Shown in pieces: positions 35,076 to 43,852 of a stretch of DNA of 64,000 nucleotides (position 1 is its first letter; every line of letters begins with the position of its first letter). Made by a program: the position numbers and the translations under genes. The DNA is from CAYYYP01 sp964475985 (GTDB lineage Bacteria > Bdellovibrionota > UBA1018 > CAYHWW01). Under the pieces are notes generated by a model, which saw only the letters and a program-made list of their open reading frames with translations, did no database searches and was not told the origin of the DNA. The stretch lies in the NCBI GenBank assembly GCA_964475985.1, contig CAYYYP010000002.1, positions 1 to 64,000 of the forward strand. The letters run 5' to 3'.

Positions 35076-36508
35076 GTGTTTCACCATTATTGAAATGTCT
35101 AAAGGGCATTGCCGCACTCACTCTTTTAGTTCTACTCATTCTAAGTTTTTCCGCGGAAACTTTAAATAAAGCCTATAACAAACCATTTTGGGGTGATGAG
35201 GCTACGGATATCTTTGATACTATTTCGCAGAATCCCTCGGATATGCTTATGGGAAAAATCCAGAACCAACAGACGGGTTCTCCATTTCTGTTTATCGCCC
35301 AACACGAATTTTTAAAAAGAGTCCTCAGCCGGGAGCGAGAACTGAAACAGGGGTGGGATTGGCATGTCAGTTTTCGAATCATTCCACTCTTAAGTCTTCT
35401 TCTCGGCATGTTGCTTTTCACTTTCTGTCTGTGGAAAGAATCTCCTTTCATTGCCGTCCTAACGCCCATTGTCCTTTCAACATATGGCCAGACTCTATGG
35501 TACGCGGCCGAAACGCGCATTTACGCAAGTTGGCTGGGCGCTAGCCTGTTTCTTTACGCGATCAGCATTAAGCTTTTTTCATATCCGCACCTTAAAAGGT
35601 ATTTCCTGCCGTGGATCTTTGCTATTATTCTCAACGTCGGGATTGCCATTACCGCCCCACTTCTCCTGGGACCACTCGTTGTATTGGTATGCGCGTTCTT
35701 GATCTGGAAGCGGGAGGTGTCGTTCAGATTTCATAAGAACCTCCTCATTCAAGCAATCCTTGGTTTGTGTTTAGTGTTCATATTTTTCAGATTCTGGAAC
35801 ATTAGAGGCAATAATACGTTTTCTTTCGCTAACTTTCGCGAAAGTGGCGCATTTTATAAACGGCATTTTTTAGCCTATGGCCTCCATATGCACGGCGGGA
35901 TCTCAGGTTTTTTAAGGTTGATATTCGCCACGGGCCTTCTAATTTTCGTTCCCCAAAAATTATTAAATTCGCACCCGCGGAGGAACTTCTATTCGATCAT
36001 CGGGCTCACCATTTTTTCCCAAATTCTAGCTGGGCTCTTGATTTATGTTCTGCAAATTGGCGTGGGGTATTTTTTTGCGGAAAGGCATGTCATTTTTATT
36101 TTGGCCGTAAGGGCTTTAGCCTTCACGGCATGCGTTTCCCTCGTTGCAGAAATTATAATATTTAAAATACGTAGAATGAACTGGACGGGGTATAAAGCTG
36201 CGGTCCTGTACAGCATTCTTGCCATCATTGTACTCTTTGACTGGTTCAACTGGAGTGTGAAGCCGCTCAAGCAGAACCTTACTGCAATTCCGGAATATTA
36301 TACGTCCTATTGTCAGGGGCCCGTTAGAATCGAGAGCCTTGCATCTCTTCCTCCTTCCTCTACGGAATGGCGAGTAGAGGTACTGAGAGAGACCAATAAA
36401 AAACGTCACTCAGGCCAATGCATTAGTCCAGTTAACGCCGCCGGCAACAAAAAAACAACGGACGCTAAAATCATCGTCGACTACGATCCGCGCTGGACCT
36501 ACGAGTAA
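35072..36508 (+). CDS. Multi-pass membrane protein, likely GT-C glycosyltransferase
   Basis: A 478-residue protein with about ten membrane helices. The first periplasmic loop has FWGDEATD, an acidic motif at the position of the catalytic Asp/Glu in ArnT/PMT-type GT-C enzymes, followed by an amphipathic, Gln-rich loop. GT-C enzymes take sugar from a polyprenyl-phosphate donor, which the upstream GT2 would make. The ATG at 35072 overlaps the GT2 stop. The C-terminal ~80 residues are soluble and contain two Cys. Acceptor unknown. Confidence 0.65.
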   Translation: MSVSPLLKCLKGIAALTLLVLLILSFSAETLNKAYNKPFWGDEATDIFDTISQNPSDMLMGKIQNQQTGSPFLFIAQHEFLKRVLSRERELKQGWDWHVSFRIIPLLSLLLGMLLFTFCLWKESPFIAVLTPIVLSTYGQTLWYAAETRIYASWLGASLFLYAISIKLFSYPHLKRYFLPWIFAIILNVGIAITAPLLLGPLVVLVCAFLIWKREVSFRFHKNLLIQAILGLCLVFIFFRFWNIRGNNTFSFANFRESGAFYKRHFLAYGLHMHGGISGFLRLIFATGLLIFVPQKLLNSHPRRNFYSIIGLTIFSQILAGLLIYVLQIGVGYFFAERHVIFILAVRALAFTACVSLVAEIIIFKIRRMNWTGYKAAVLYSILAIIVLFDWFNWSVKPLKQNLTAIPEYYTSYCQGPVRIESLASLPPSSTEWRVEVLRETNKKRHSGQCISPVNAAGNKKTTDAKIIVDYDPRWTYE

Positions 36509-36518
36509 GTCCAATGAA

Positions 36519-37064
36519 TCAATTTGGATACTTGAGGTAAAAAATTTCGTTGAGGTTACGATTTTTCTCTTCAAGATCTAATCCATAACCAACGAGGAAT
36601 TGATCCTGAACTAAGCGGCCGGCGTATTTTACCGGTACGTCGACTAAGCGTTTGCCGCGCTTATCCAAAAACGTAACGACTTCCAAGGATGCCGGGTTGC
36701 TAGCTTTTAGCCTGTCGTACAAAAATTTTAGATTCCGTCCGGAATCAATGACTTCTTCAATGATGAGTACATGTTTGTCGCGAATGTCTGTACTAATGTC
36801 GCGCAAAATAGTCACAGTGCCCGTGGTTGACAGGCCTTTGCCGTAGGAGGTCATGCGCACGAAATCGATTTCCACATCAAACTTAAGTTGTCGGCACAGA
36901 TCGGCGATGAAAATGCATGCGCCCTTGAGCACGGTCACCAGAACTACGGGTTTGCCCTCGTAATCCCGATTCAGCTGCATGCCAAGGCTTGCTACAATGG
37001 ATTCGATATCCGTAGAGTTTAAAAATTTAGAAAAATTATTGCGATCAATGAAACTGTGCGACAT
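36519..37064 (-). CDS. hpt: Hypoxanthine phosphoribosyltransferase
   Basis: Salvages hypoxanthine (and guanine) to nucleotides using PRPP. The PRPP-binding loop is VLIIEEVIDSGRNL (normally VEDIIDTGxTL), and VLKGACIFIADL and VRMTSYG are the other family motifs. I use the ATG at 37064, preceded by a GGGGGC site, giving 181 residues, the normal length; the frame is open to 37112. The convergent membrane glycosyltransferase ends 10 bases away. Confidence 0.92.
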   Translation of the reverse strand: MSHSFIDRNNFSKFLNSTDIESIVASLGMQLNRDYEGKPVVLVTVLKGACIFIADLCRQLKFDVEIDFVRMTSYGKGLSTTGTVTILRDISTDIRDKHVLIIEEVIDSGRNLKFLYDRLKASNPASLEVVTFLDKRGKRLVDVPVKYAGRLVQDQFLVGYGLDLEEKNRNLNEIFYLKYPN

Positions 37065-37170
37065 TTTATTAGCCCCCAAAACTGCAGCGCTGATCTCAAA
37101 GGAGATTTGCATTGAAGAATCAGAAGATCAAGTAGCGCAATGGGGAAAAGTCGGCAGAAGCTTTTGCCAG

Positions 37171-37650
37171 TTACGATTGCCGCATGCGGGCGATGGCATC
37201 TTTAATCTTACCTAAATTACCAAGGCCCTTTGTGGCCAAGTATTTTGCCACTTCCGCCCCACCGGACGTCAATATTCCAAAATAACCCCCCGTCACCAAG
37301 GAGAGCGCACCGCAATGCAAGGAGACTTGGGTTTTTTTTGCGATATCGGAACTTGTGATGGAGTCAAAAAGAAAAAGGCCCACCTGTCCTACGGAAGGAA
37401 ACGCCTTGGTGGCAAGCTCCTGGGCAACACTGTCCGGGATCTTAAACGTGATATCGGCTTTTGCCGCGGGAGAATTAGTAAAGCGCGGAGCCCCTTTAAT
37501 TTTTTCAAAGGTGAATTTTTCACCGGAATTCAAAAGTTGAATTTCAATCTGCCGCCCGTCACGCAGCGATTGTGCGGCATCGCGGGCCAGGGGTGAAGTT
37601 TCAAAAAATGTTTTTAACTGCGTCGATAGTTCAGAACTTAGAGGATTCAT
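37171..37650 (-). CDS. Small hypothetical protein, possible SCP2-like lipid-binding domain
   Basis: A 159-residue soluble protein without signal peptide. The alternation of a substrate-like strand region (residues ~35-75, with AKADITFKIPDSVAQEL) and a C-terminal helix pair resembles SCP2-type sterol-carrier domains, but I see no decisive motif and the assignment is tentative. Its ATG lies 20 bases inside the 3' end of the tatA-like gene upstream, so the two are probably translated together. Confidence 0.5.
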   Translation of the reverse strand: MNPLSSELSTQLKTFFETSPLARDAAQSLRDGRQIEIQLLNSGEKFTFEKIKGAPRFTNSPAAKADITFKIPDSVAQELATKAFPSVGQVGLFLFDSITSSDIAKKTQVSLHCGALSLVTGGYFGILTSGGAEVAKYLATKGLGNLGKIKDAIARMRQS

Positions 37651-37852
37651 GGAGTTTGTCCTTAGGGGGTGTTGAAATCAAAAATTCTTCCTTAAGTTTT
37701 TTATAACTGGGAGTAGGAATGCCACCCACCGTCTCCTTAAATTTACGGGTGGATTTGCCCAACCAAAAACCTAGTTTAGGCAAGGTGGAGGGTCCAAAAA
37801 TAAAAAGTACTGCCGTAAGCAAAATGAGATGCTCGCCGGAAAGTCCAAACAT
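37631..37852 (-). CDS. tatA: TatA/E-family twin-arginine translocase component
   Basis: A 73-residue protein with the TatA/B layout: a short N-terminal membrane helix (ILLTAVLFIFG), the FGPSTLPKLGFWLGKSTRKFK hinge region (FGP...LPxLG is the family motif), then a polar tail. TatA oligomers form the translocation path for folded proteins. The second motif position is Phe-Gly-Pro, as in most TatA and TatB. No tatC is in the window. Located 15 bases below the FNR-like gene. Confidence 0.85.
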   Translation of the reverse strand: MFGLSGEHLILLTAVLFIFGPSTLPKLGFWLGKSTRKFKETVGGIPTPSYKKLKEEFLISTPPKDKLHESSKF

Positions 37853-37867
37853 GAGAGTCTCTTTTCT

Positions 37868-38650
37868 CTATTTAAAATAGGCTTCTTTGTGCAGATGGGT
37901 AACATCAACCCCTTGGCTGGTTTTAAGCCACTCCATAACTTCCTGAATCATGGGACCTGATCCACAAAGATAATAATGGGTTTCTTTCCACGGCCAAACT
38001 TCTTTTCCTGTTTCTTCCTGGCGCGCCATTTCCTTTAAATAATCGGTGACGCGGCCCGTAAATCCGAAAGGCGTGTCTTGCCATGAGCTTGGGTTTAGGG
38101 GCCTTGAGAGGCAGATCTTCGCGTGGGGGGTATTTTGCAGCGCTTTGGGTTTCGCGGAAGTGAAAAGTTCCGGATACAAGATATCGTTTTCTGCCCTCAC
38201 GCCCAAAAGAAACCCTACCTTGGCGCCCATTCGCGGGCCATAATAGGTGGAAGATAAAATCATGGAACGGTAGGGCGCAATTCCAGTTCCGGTACCAATA
38301 AAAAAAGTTGGGGCATCTTCCGGATGCTTCATGATGAAATCCCCCATGGGCATCTGCCCTTTGATTTCGTCCCCCACCTTTAACGAGTTCAGATAGGTGG
38401 TGCCGGGGCCGCCTTCAACTAATTTAATTGAAAGCTCAAAATTTTCACTTTCGGGAGGCGAGGCTACCGAATAGGCGCGCCTGAGATCACGTCCGCCAGG
38501 GCCCGCACCGGGAATGATGATACTGATGAACTGCCCGGGGATAAAGGGTATCTCAGCTGCACTGCGCGCAAAGGTAAGCTCAAAAGCGTCATGGGTTTGA
38601 TCAGTGCGTTTTAAGACCTTGAAGTTGCGAATGGGGGGGGCTTTAGCCAT
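37868..38650 (-). CDS. Ferredoxin-NADP+ reductase-type flavoprotein
   Basis: A 260-residue FNR-superfamily oxidoreductase. The FAD-binding motif is RRAYSVAS (~59-66), with GQFISIIIPG before it, and the NAD(P)-binding part shows GTGTGIAPYRSM and YYLCGSGPMI. This is the plain two-domain bacterial Fpr type, without a ferredoxin domain, so its redox partner is unknown. First gene of a minus-strand group with tatA and the SCP2-like gene. It is divergent from the methyltransferase gene with only 14 bases between starts. Confidence 0.88.
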   Translation of the reverse strand: MAKAPPIRNFKVLKRTDQTHDAFELTFARSAAEIPFIPGQFISIIIPGAGPGGRDLRRAYSVASPPESENFELSIKLVEGGPGTTYLNSLKVGDEIKGQMPMGDFIMKHPEDAPTFFIGTGTGIAPYRSMILSSTYYGPRMGAKVGFLLGVRAENDILYPELFTSAKPKALQNTPHAKICLSRPLNPSSWQDTPFGFTGRVTDYLKEMARQEETGKEVWPWKETHYYLCGSGPMIQEVMEWLKTSQGVDVTHLHKEAYFK

Positions 38651-38664
38651 ACTAGGCCTATATC

Positions 38665-39435
38665 ATGGCAAAATTCGTTGGGAAAAAAATCCTCTTTCTG
38701 GTTTTCTTTTTTTTAACCCTGTTTGCGTTCCCGGAGGCTTACGGTGCGTTGGACAAAACACCCCCAGCAAAACTAGCGGAAAGCCCGGAAGCTACGCACA
38801 AAAAATCAAGTGCGCCGGCCGATCCTCGCACTCTGAGTCAAGCACAACTTCTGGAAGGTGATGACGCCGATGCTGACGAAGAGCAGTGGGACGATGTGTA
38901 TAACCAAAAAAACGACTACGTATATGGCCGTGAACCAGCGCCTTTTTTAGTGGAAGTCCTTTCACTTTTGCCACCATCGGGACGCGTGCTTGATCTAGGC
39001 ATGGGGGAGGGTAGAAATGCCGTATTTCTAGCGGCCAGGGGATTTTTTGTGGAAGGCATCGACATCTCAAAAGAAGCGCTAAGGCGGGCAAGAAAGCTAG
39101 CTCGAGAAAAACGCACTCGCATTCGGGCCATCCATGCGGACCTGAATCACTACAAGCTCGCGGAAAACTCCTACGATGTTGTGCTGATCTTCTACTATTT
39201 AAATCGGAATATTCTACCTAGCGTAAAAAAGTGCCTAAGGCCGGGCGGAGTCGTAGTTTTCGAGAACAATACCGTGCACCAGTTGCGTTACGATAAGAAG
39301 GTGCCTCGCAGTGATCTAGTGGAGTCAGGCGAATTGAAGCAATTGTTCGCGGGGTTTGAAGTTTTGAAGTACCGCGAGTCAGACAATGGGCATGATGCCA
39401 TTGCGAGCCTCGTGGCAAGAAAACCAAAAAAATAA
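38665..39435 (+). CDS. Putative exported class I SAM-dependent methyltransferase
   Basis: Residues ~75-256 are a Rossmann-fold methyltransferase close to the TehB/thiopurine-like group: the WDDVYNQKNDYVYGREP substrate-side helix, motif I VLDLGMGEGRNA (108-119), an acidic end of strand 2 (GIDIS), and LRPGGVVVFE. Unusually, residues 1-~27 form a strong signal peptide (Phe/Leu-rich core, Ala-Tyr-Gly end) followed by a ~45-residue polar linker. SAM is cytosolic, so either the enzyme is membrane-anchored facing inward or export is real and its role unusual. Confidence 0.8.
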   Translation: MAKFVGKKILFLVFFFLTLFAFPEAYGALDKTPPAKLAESPEATHKKSSAPADPRTLSQAQLLEGDDADADEEQWDDVYNQKNDYVYGREPAPFLVEVLSLLPPSGRVLDLGMGEGRNAVFLAARGFFVEGIDISKEALRRARKLAREKRTRIRAIHADLNHYKLAENSYDVVLIFYYLNRNILPSVKKCLRPGGVVVFENNTVHQLRYDKKVPRSDLVESGELKQLFAGFEVLKYRESDNGHDAIASLVARKPKK

Positions 39436-39448
39436 ATTCGGGGTAAAA

Positions 39449-40099
39449 ATGTTTAATTTGAGTTCAAAGAAAAAAAGTTTGATTTGGGGTTTGGCGGGAT
39501 TTTTAGCGGTCAGCATGGGTCCATATGCGCAGGCGCAAGGTGGTCCCGACGAAATGCAAATGCAGCAAGCGCAGGCCGTGGATTGGAATCAATGTGCTCG
39601 CATCTTGGTTCAGCTTAAGACTTGGTTTCGACAAGAGGCAGCGCCTCCCGCCGGTACGCGCAGAGTTCCGCCTCGCGCAACCAATGAAGATTGCTTAACC
39701 AGTATGCTTCCCAGTAGTGATACTCAATCCGTTCGGGCCATGGCCGCGCTAAGAGCGGCGTCAACTCAATTGCAACCCTTAGAGCCGTCGGAATTAGCGA
39801 CCCCTCAGCAAGTGCTTGATGCGCATCGCACGTTATCCACAGTTTACGGTTCCCAAAGCATCGCCAACGATGAGCCAGTGGGCATGTGCCGACACAAGTC
39901 CCAGCTGGATGGTTCTTGGACTTTCGAGTTGGTGGGCGTGCCGACTGCGGCGGACTTTTTACAGCGTCATGTGGTTCAGGCTCTTCAGGAATACCGTAGC
40001 CAACAGTGTGGTGGGATTGTTTCTCGGGAAACCCGCGCCACCGGTTCCGTAGCCAGAAGACGCGTCCGCGCTGCACCGGGCGCTGCCGCCAGGGACTAA
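39449..40099 (+). CDS. Secreted hypothetical protein
   Basis: Not recognised. From the ATG at 39449 (GGGGT upstream; the frame is open from 39386) it has 216 residues and a Sec signal peptide of ~29 residues ending Ala-Gln-Ala. The mature part is Gln/Ala-rich, with four cysteines and an Arg/Ala-rich C-terminus, suggesting a periplasmic protein with disulfides. It begins 13 bases after the methyltransferase stop and is probably cotranscribed with it. Confidence 0.6.
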   Translation: MFNLSSKKKSLIWGLAGFLAVSMGPYAQAQGGPDEMQMQQAQAVDWNQCARILVQLKTWFRQEAAPPAGTRRVPPRATNEDCLTSMLPSSDTQSVRAMAALRAASTQLQPLEPSELATPQQVLDAHRTLSTVYGSQSIANDEPVGMCRHKSQLDGSWTFELVGVPTAADFLQRHVVQALQEYRSQQCGGIVSRETRATGSVARRRVRAAPGAAARD

Positions 40100-40115
40100 A
40101 ATCTTACGGCCGACC

Positions 40116-41465
40116 TCAGGAATTTAGGCCCAAAAGTTCTTTCGCTAATTCTTCAGGGCTTCCGCTGACCTGTTTTCCATCCAGGGTATCCTTCATGGGA
40201 TAAATATTTTTTGCAAGATCATCGGGGCCTAGGAACACGACGTGTCTTAGGCCCTGTCGTTCAGCCGTGGTGAATCCTTTTCTAGGTTTTTCCGCATGCA
40301 AGCCCGCTACCACGGGAGTACCAAAGCCTAGGCCGCAGCGAATTTTACGCGCAAGGTTTTGGGTTTCTTCAAGGCAGGCTTCGTCCAGCGCGCAAATATA
40401 GACTCCCTTTTTCTCCGTGAAATTTGGCAGAAGATCGTGCACTTCCAAAAAGTGCGCAAACGTAACGTCACCCATACCAAAACCAATGCCTGGCAAAGCT
40501 GCGCCGCCAAAGAGGCCCACCAGGTTATCATAACGGCCACCGCCAAAAAGTGCGCGACGATTCTCGGGATGGCAATCAAAGACCTCAAAAATAAGGCCTG
40601 TGTAATACATAAACCCGCGCATAATGGAGGGGTCAAAACGAAACGCGGATTTGACGCCAAGTTTTTCTAGAATGGAGAACGTTTTTTTAAGGTCTTGAAA
40701 CTCCGGCTGATCTTCCAAATGATTCTTAAAAATATTTTCCAGGGCTTCAGCGCTCAAAAGGCTTAAGCTCTTCTGAATTTGTTCATCACTCAAAGAAATT
40801 TCTTTAAGCGCTAGAATGAACTTTTCTCGGTCCATTTTAGGTGCCGCGTCTAGCAACTGGCCAAATTTTTTGTTCTGGGTTTCTTCCAGGCCAATGTAAT
40901 TTTTAAAGAGATGATCACTGAGTTTTCGATGATTCACCCTCACTTCGTAAAAACCTTTTTCCGCCGTGGCGCCAAAGGCGGCCATGACCTCCGTAATGAC
41001 GAGTAGAATTTCAAGATCTTCTGCCGAGGCGTCGCCGCCGAAAAGATCTACGTTCAATTGCCAATGTTCGCGCAGGCGGCCCTTTTGCGGACGCTCATAA
41101 CGCCAAAGGTTCGGAATGCTGAACCAGCGGATGGGTTTAGGGAGTTCATTCACTTTTGCTGCCACCATGCGGGCAAGGGTGGGGGTCATCTCTGGGCGTA
41201 ACGCAATGGCGCGGCCCCCACGGTCGGTCATGTGGTAAAGCTGCTCTTTTACAATCTCATCGCTGGTTTTAGCCGCGTAAAGTTCAAGCGGTTCCATCAT
41301 GGGGCCATCGTACTCGTGGTAGCCCATACTTTGTAAGCAAACGCGCAACCTTTCAAAGGTCCAACGCCTCACTCGCAAATCTTCCGGGTAAAAATCCCTC
41401 GTGCCCTTGTAGGGCTGGGTGCTCAGTTTTGGGGTATTTACCGCTAAATCATTTTCTTTTGTCAT
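40116..41465 (-). CDS. hisS: Histidyl-tRNA synthetase
   Basis: A 449-residue class II synthetase. Motif 2 appears in NLWRYERPQKGRLREHWQ, the HisRS-specific histidine-A region as FMYYTGLIFEVF, and motif 3 as GIGFGMGDVT. The N-terminal YKGTRDFYPEDLRVR is the usual start of the catalytic domain, and an anticodon-binding domain occupies the last ~95 residues. The 15-residue extension before YKGTRD is small. It ends 16 bases from the convergent gene's stop. Confidence 0.96.
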   Translation of the reverse strand: MTKENDLAVNTPKLSTQPYKGTRDFYPEDLRVRRWTFERLRVCLQSMGYHEYDGPMMEPLELYAAKTSDEIVKEQLYHMTDRGGRAIALRPEMTPTLARMVAAKVNELPKPIRWFSIPNLWRYERPQKGRLREHWQLNVDLFGGDASAEDLEILLVITEVMAAFGATAEKGFYEVRVNHRKLSDHLFKNYIGLEETQNKKFGQLLDAAPKMDREKFILALKEISLSDEQIQKSLSLLSAEALENIFKNHLEDQPEFQDLKKTFSILEKLGVKSAFRFDPSIMRGFMYYTGLIFEVFDCHPENRRALFGGGRYDNLVGLFGGAALPGIGFGMGDVTFAHFLEVHDLLPNFTEKKGVYICALDEACLEETQNLARKIRCGLGFGTPVVAGLHAEKPRKGFTTAERQGLRHVVFLGPDDLAKNIYPMKDTLDGKQVSGSPEELAKELLGLNS

Positions 41466-41535
41466 CGTCTTCCCTTGTGATGGCGTGTTATGCCTTCAAA
41501 ATTATCATCGCCTGCAGTTTAAGGAAGGAGAATTT

Positions 41536-42696
41536 GTGAGCGTGCACAAGAACCCATCAGCGAGGACCGAATCTGACCTGCCCAAGACGCCTAAAATGAC
41601 TAACGAGGCCACAACCGGCAAACTTAAGGGTGCAATCGTAGGTTTAGGTTTCATCTCCGGAAAAGGGCATTTACCGGCCTACCTTAAACGCGACGATGTT
41701 CAAATCATGGCAGTGGCCGATATTTCTCGCGAGCGCCGTGAGTACGCGCAGAAAATGTTACCGGGCGCCCAGGTTTTTTCCGATTACGAGTCACTCTTAA
41801 AGGCCTGTGCAAAAGAACTCGATTTCGTAGATATTTCAACCCCTCCCGCTTACCACGCCGAATACGCAACCTTAGCCCTTAAGCAAGGGTTACATGTTCT
41901 CTGCGAAAAACCTTTGACCGTAAGTGTGAAGGAAGCAAAACAACTTTTGGTGGACGCCCAAAAATATCGAAGGGTAGTTTTTCCGTGCCATAACTACAAA
42001 CATGCACCCGTAGTGAAAGCCGTGAAAGAGATCATCGCCTCAGGTGAAATTGGTTTAGTCACGGATCTCACCATGTGCACTTACCGCACAACCCACGCCA
42101 GGGGGGTTGAGGAATGGAACACCAACTGGCGACGTGAAAAAAAATACTCAGGCGGTGGAATTGCCATGGATCATGGCAGTCACACTTTTTACCTGACCTT
42201 TGATTGGTTGCAGTCGCTGCCGACAAGCGTTACCGCAAAGATGGCGACCCGTGATCTCAAATGGGACACCGAAGATCAGTTTAGTTGTGTGCTCACTTAT
42301 CCTACGGGTTCCGTCACGGCGCACCTCTCTTGGACCGCCGGAACTCGAAAAGTTCTCTACAGCATTCAGGGTACTCAGGGTGCCATTTTGGTGGATGACG
42401 ATGATATCCAAGTCTCAAGCCAAATTCTTCAATTGGAATCCACTGGAGTTTCCGCAAAAACTAGGAGGCTTACCATTTCCAGCGACTGGGCCGACGCTAG
42501 CCACGTGGATTGGTTTAACAGCATGTTTGACGAGTTTCGCCAATGCATCAGGAATTCAGACTATGTGAACCGAGAGTTGCGCGAAGCCTACGCTTGCATC
42601 CAGATTATCATGACTTCCTATGAGTCTGCCCAAAAGAAGTGCGTGGAACTGAAACTTGACCAGAGTTTTGATTTTCTTGCAGAAGCAAAATCGTAA
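41536..42696 (+). CDS. Gfo/Idh/MocA-family NAD(P)-dependent oxidoreductase
   Basis: A 386-residue sugar or cyclitol dehydrogenase-type protein. The Rossmann dinucleotide motif is GAIVGLGFISGKGHLPAY (~32-49), and the family motif with catalytic Lys is GLHVLCEKPLTVS. The C-terminal domain has GGGIAMDHGSHTFYL, including the usual His. I chose the GTG at 41536, which sits 5 bases after AAGGAG, over the upstream ATG that would overlap hisS. Substrate unknown. The 3' end overlaps the convergent membrane protein by 89 bases. Confidence 0.85.
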   Translation: MSVHKNPSARTESDLPKTPKMTNEATTGKLKGAIVGLGFISGKGHLPAYLKRDDVQIMAVADISRERREYAQKMLPGAQVFSDYESLLKACAKELDFVDISTPPAYHAEYATLALKQGLHVLCEKPLTVSVKEAKQLLVDAQKYRRVVFPCHNYKHAPVVKAVKEIIASGEIGLVTDLTMCTYRTTHARGVEEWNTNWRREKKYSGGGIAMDHGSHTFYLTFDWLQSLPTSVTAKMATRDLKWDTEDQFSCVLTYPTGSVTAHLSWTAGTRKVLYSIQGTQGAILVDDDDIQVSSQILQLESTGVSAKTRRLTISSDWADASHVDWFNSMFDEFRQCIRNSDYVNRELREAYACIQIIMTSYESAQKKCVELKLDQSFDFLAEAKS

Positions 42697-43801
42697 GTAA
42701 AAAACTTACGATGGTATAAAACCCATACCCGCTAAGGACATCAATTTCGGTGATCCCAAGTAATTTGGAAATATTTTTCTGAAGCATGAGAATCAGCGCC
42801 ACGGTGAGCGTTAGACCCGCCCAAAAAGTGGTGCTTTTGTTTCTTGGGTTAAATGTAGTGAAGGGTAAAATCCACGCAAAACTAAGCCAGCGCCAACTGA
42901 GCGGATTGAGGAGCAAGTAGAATAGAACGCCTAGTGCAATCCCCTTTATGGGTTCTGATTTTTGTCGCGAAAACAAGGAAACGGCGAAGCCAAAAATAAA
43001 AAGTACCAGCAGGAGCCCTAAGCAAAAGATTTGCCCAAGGGAAATGAACGGTGAAGACACTCCTTGATGAGTCCATCTTAAAATCGACGCCAGGGTGCTT
43101 TGATTGATATTTCCGAAAAAGAGGTTTGGCGGCTGCAAAGAAAGGCTCGTGATCCAGTTTTGAATTTCTAAGGAGGAGCTTGAGAAAAAAAGCAACGTGG
43201 CCGCAATCAAGATACTCTTAATTACCCAAAAACTTTTTTCACGGCTGGGGTGAATGAGGAGCGGCCCCGTCGCAAAAAATAGACTTAACGGTTTTATAAG
43301 TAGGGCTACAGCAAAGCAAAGAGCACCAAAGTTCTGTCGGGACCGGTTAAGGAGTAGGGCGGCCAGAACAAAAAAACCAAAAGTAAGAAAGTCGGCCTGG
43401 CCATAGGAAAGATGTTCTAAAAAGCCATGCCAGCTCGCAAGCCAGCCCAAACCAAAAAATAGGAGGGATGACGTAGTTTTATTTTGAAACCAAAGGTGAA
43501 GGGCCCCAAACCATACCAGTAGAGAAATAAATAAGTACACGCACCAGCCCCACTCGGGGGCCAGGGTGCCTAGGGTGACTTCAAAAGCGTGCAGGAACGC
43601 CGGGGAGTACTTAAAGGGGGAAGCGTCACTTGCTATATAAAAAGACTGACCTAAACGTAGGCGCTCTAAGGCCGTATAAAATATTTGAAAATCATTGGGA
43701 ATGAGTCCGCCCTTTTTTTCTAGGGGAAAACCGAATCTAAGGAAAGTGTAAATAAATAGTATTTTTAAGCTTAGATTCCGAAGGTAGGGCAATATTTTCA
43801 C
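42608..43801 (-). CDS. Polytopic membrane protein, likely DUF2029/GT87-type mannosyltransferase
   Basis: A 397-residue protein with about ten hydrophobic segments. The N-terminal region reads NDFQIFYTALERLRLG and FKYSPAF, matching the (S/N)DFxxYY...YxP(P)F pattern of DUF2029/GT87 polyprenyl-phosphate-mannose-dependent transferases, in which the Asp is catalytic. It starts at GTG. The last ~30 residues are encoded within the overlap with the convergent oxidoreductase gene. Acceptor unknown. Confidence 0.65.
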   Translation of the reverse strand: MKILPYLRNLSLKILFIYTFLRFGFPLEKKGGLIPNDFQIFYTALERLRLGQSFYIASDASPFKYSPAFLHAFEVTLGTLAPEWGWCVYLFISLLVWFGALHLWFQNKTTSSLLFFGLGWLASWHGFLEHLSYGQADFLTFGFFVLAALLLNRSRQNFGALCFAVALLIKPLSLFFATGPLLIHPSREKSFWVIKSILIAATLLFFSSSSLEIQNWITSLSLQPPNLFFGNINQSTLASILRWTHQGVSSPFISLGQIFCLGLLLVLFIFGFAVSLFSRQKSEPIKGIALGVLFYLLLNPLSWRWLSFAWILPFTTFNPRNKSTTFWAGLTLTVALILMLQKNISKLLGITEIDVLSGYGFYTIVSFLLTILLLQENQNSGQVSVPRTSFGQTHRKS

Positions 43802-43852
43802 GGCGCGAAATTTCCTAGGTTTTTATTATGCTAAAATTAAGTTGAGAAAGCT

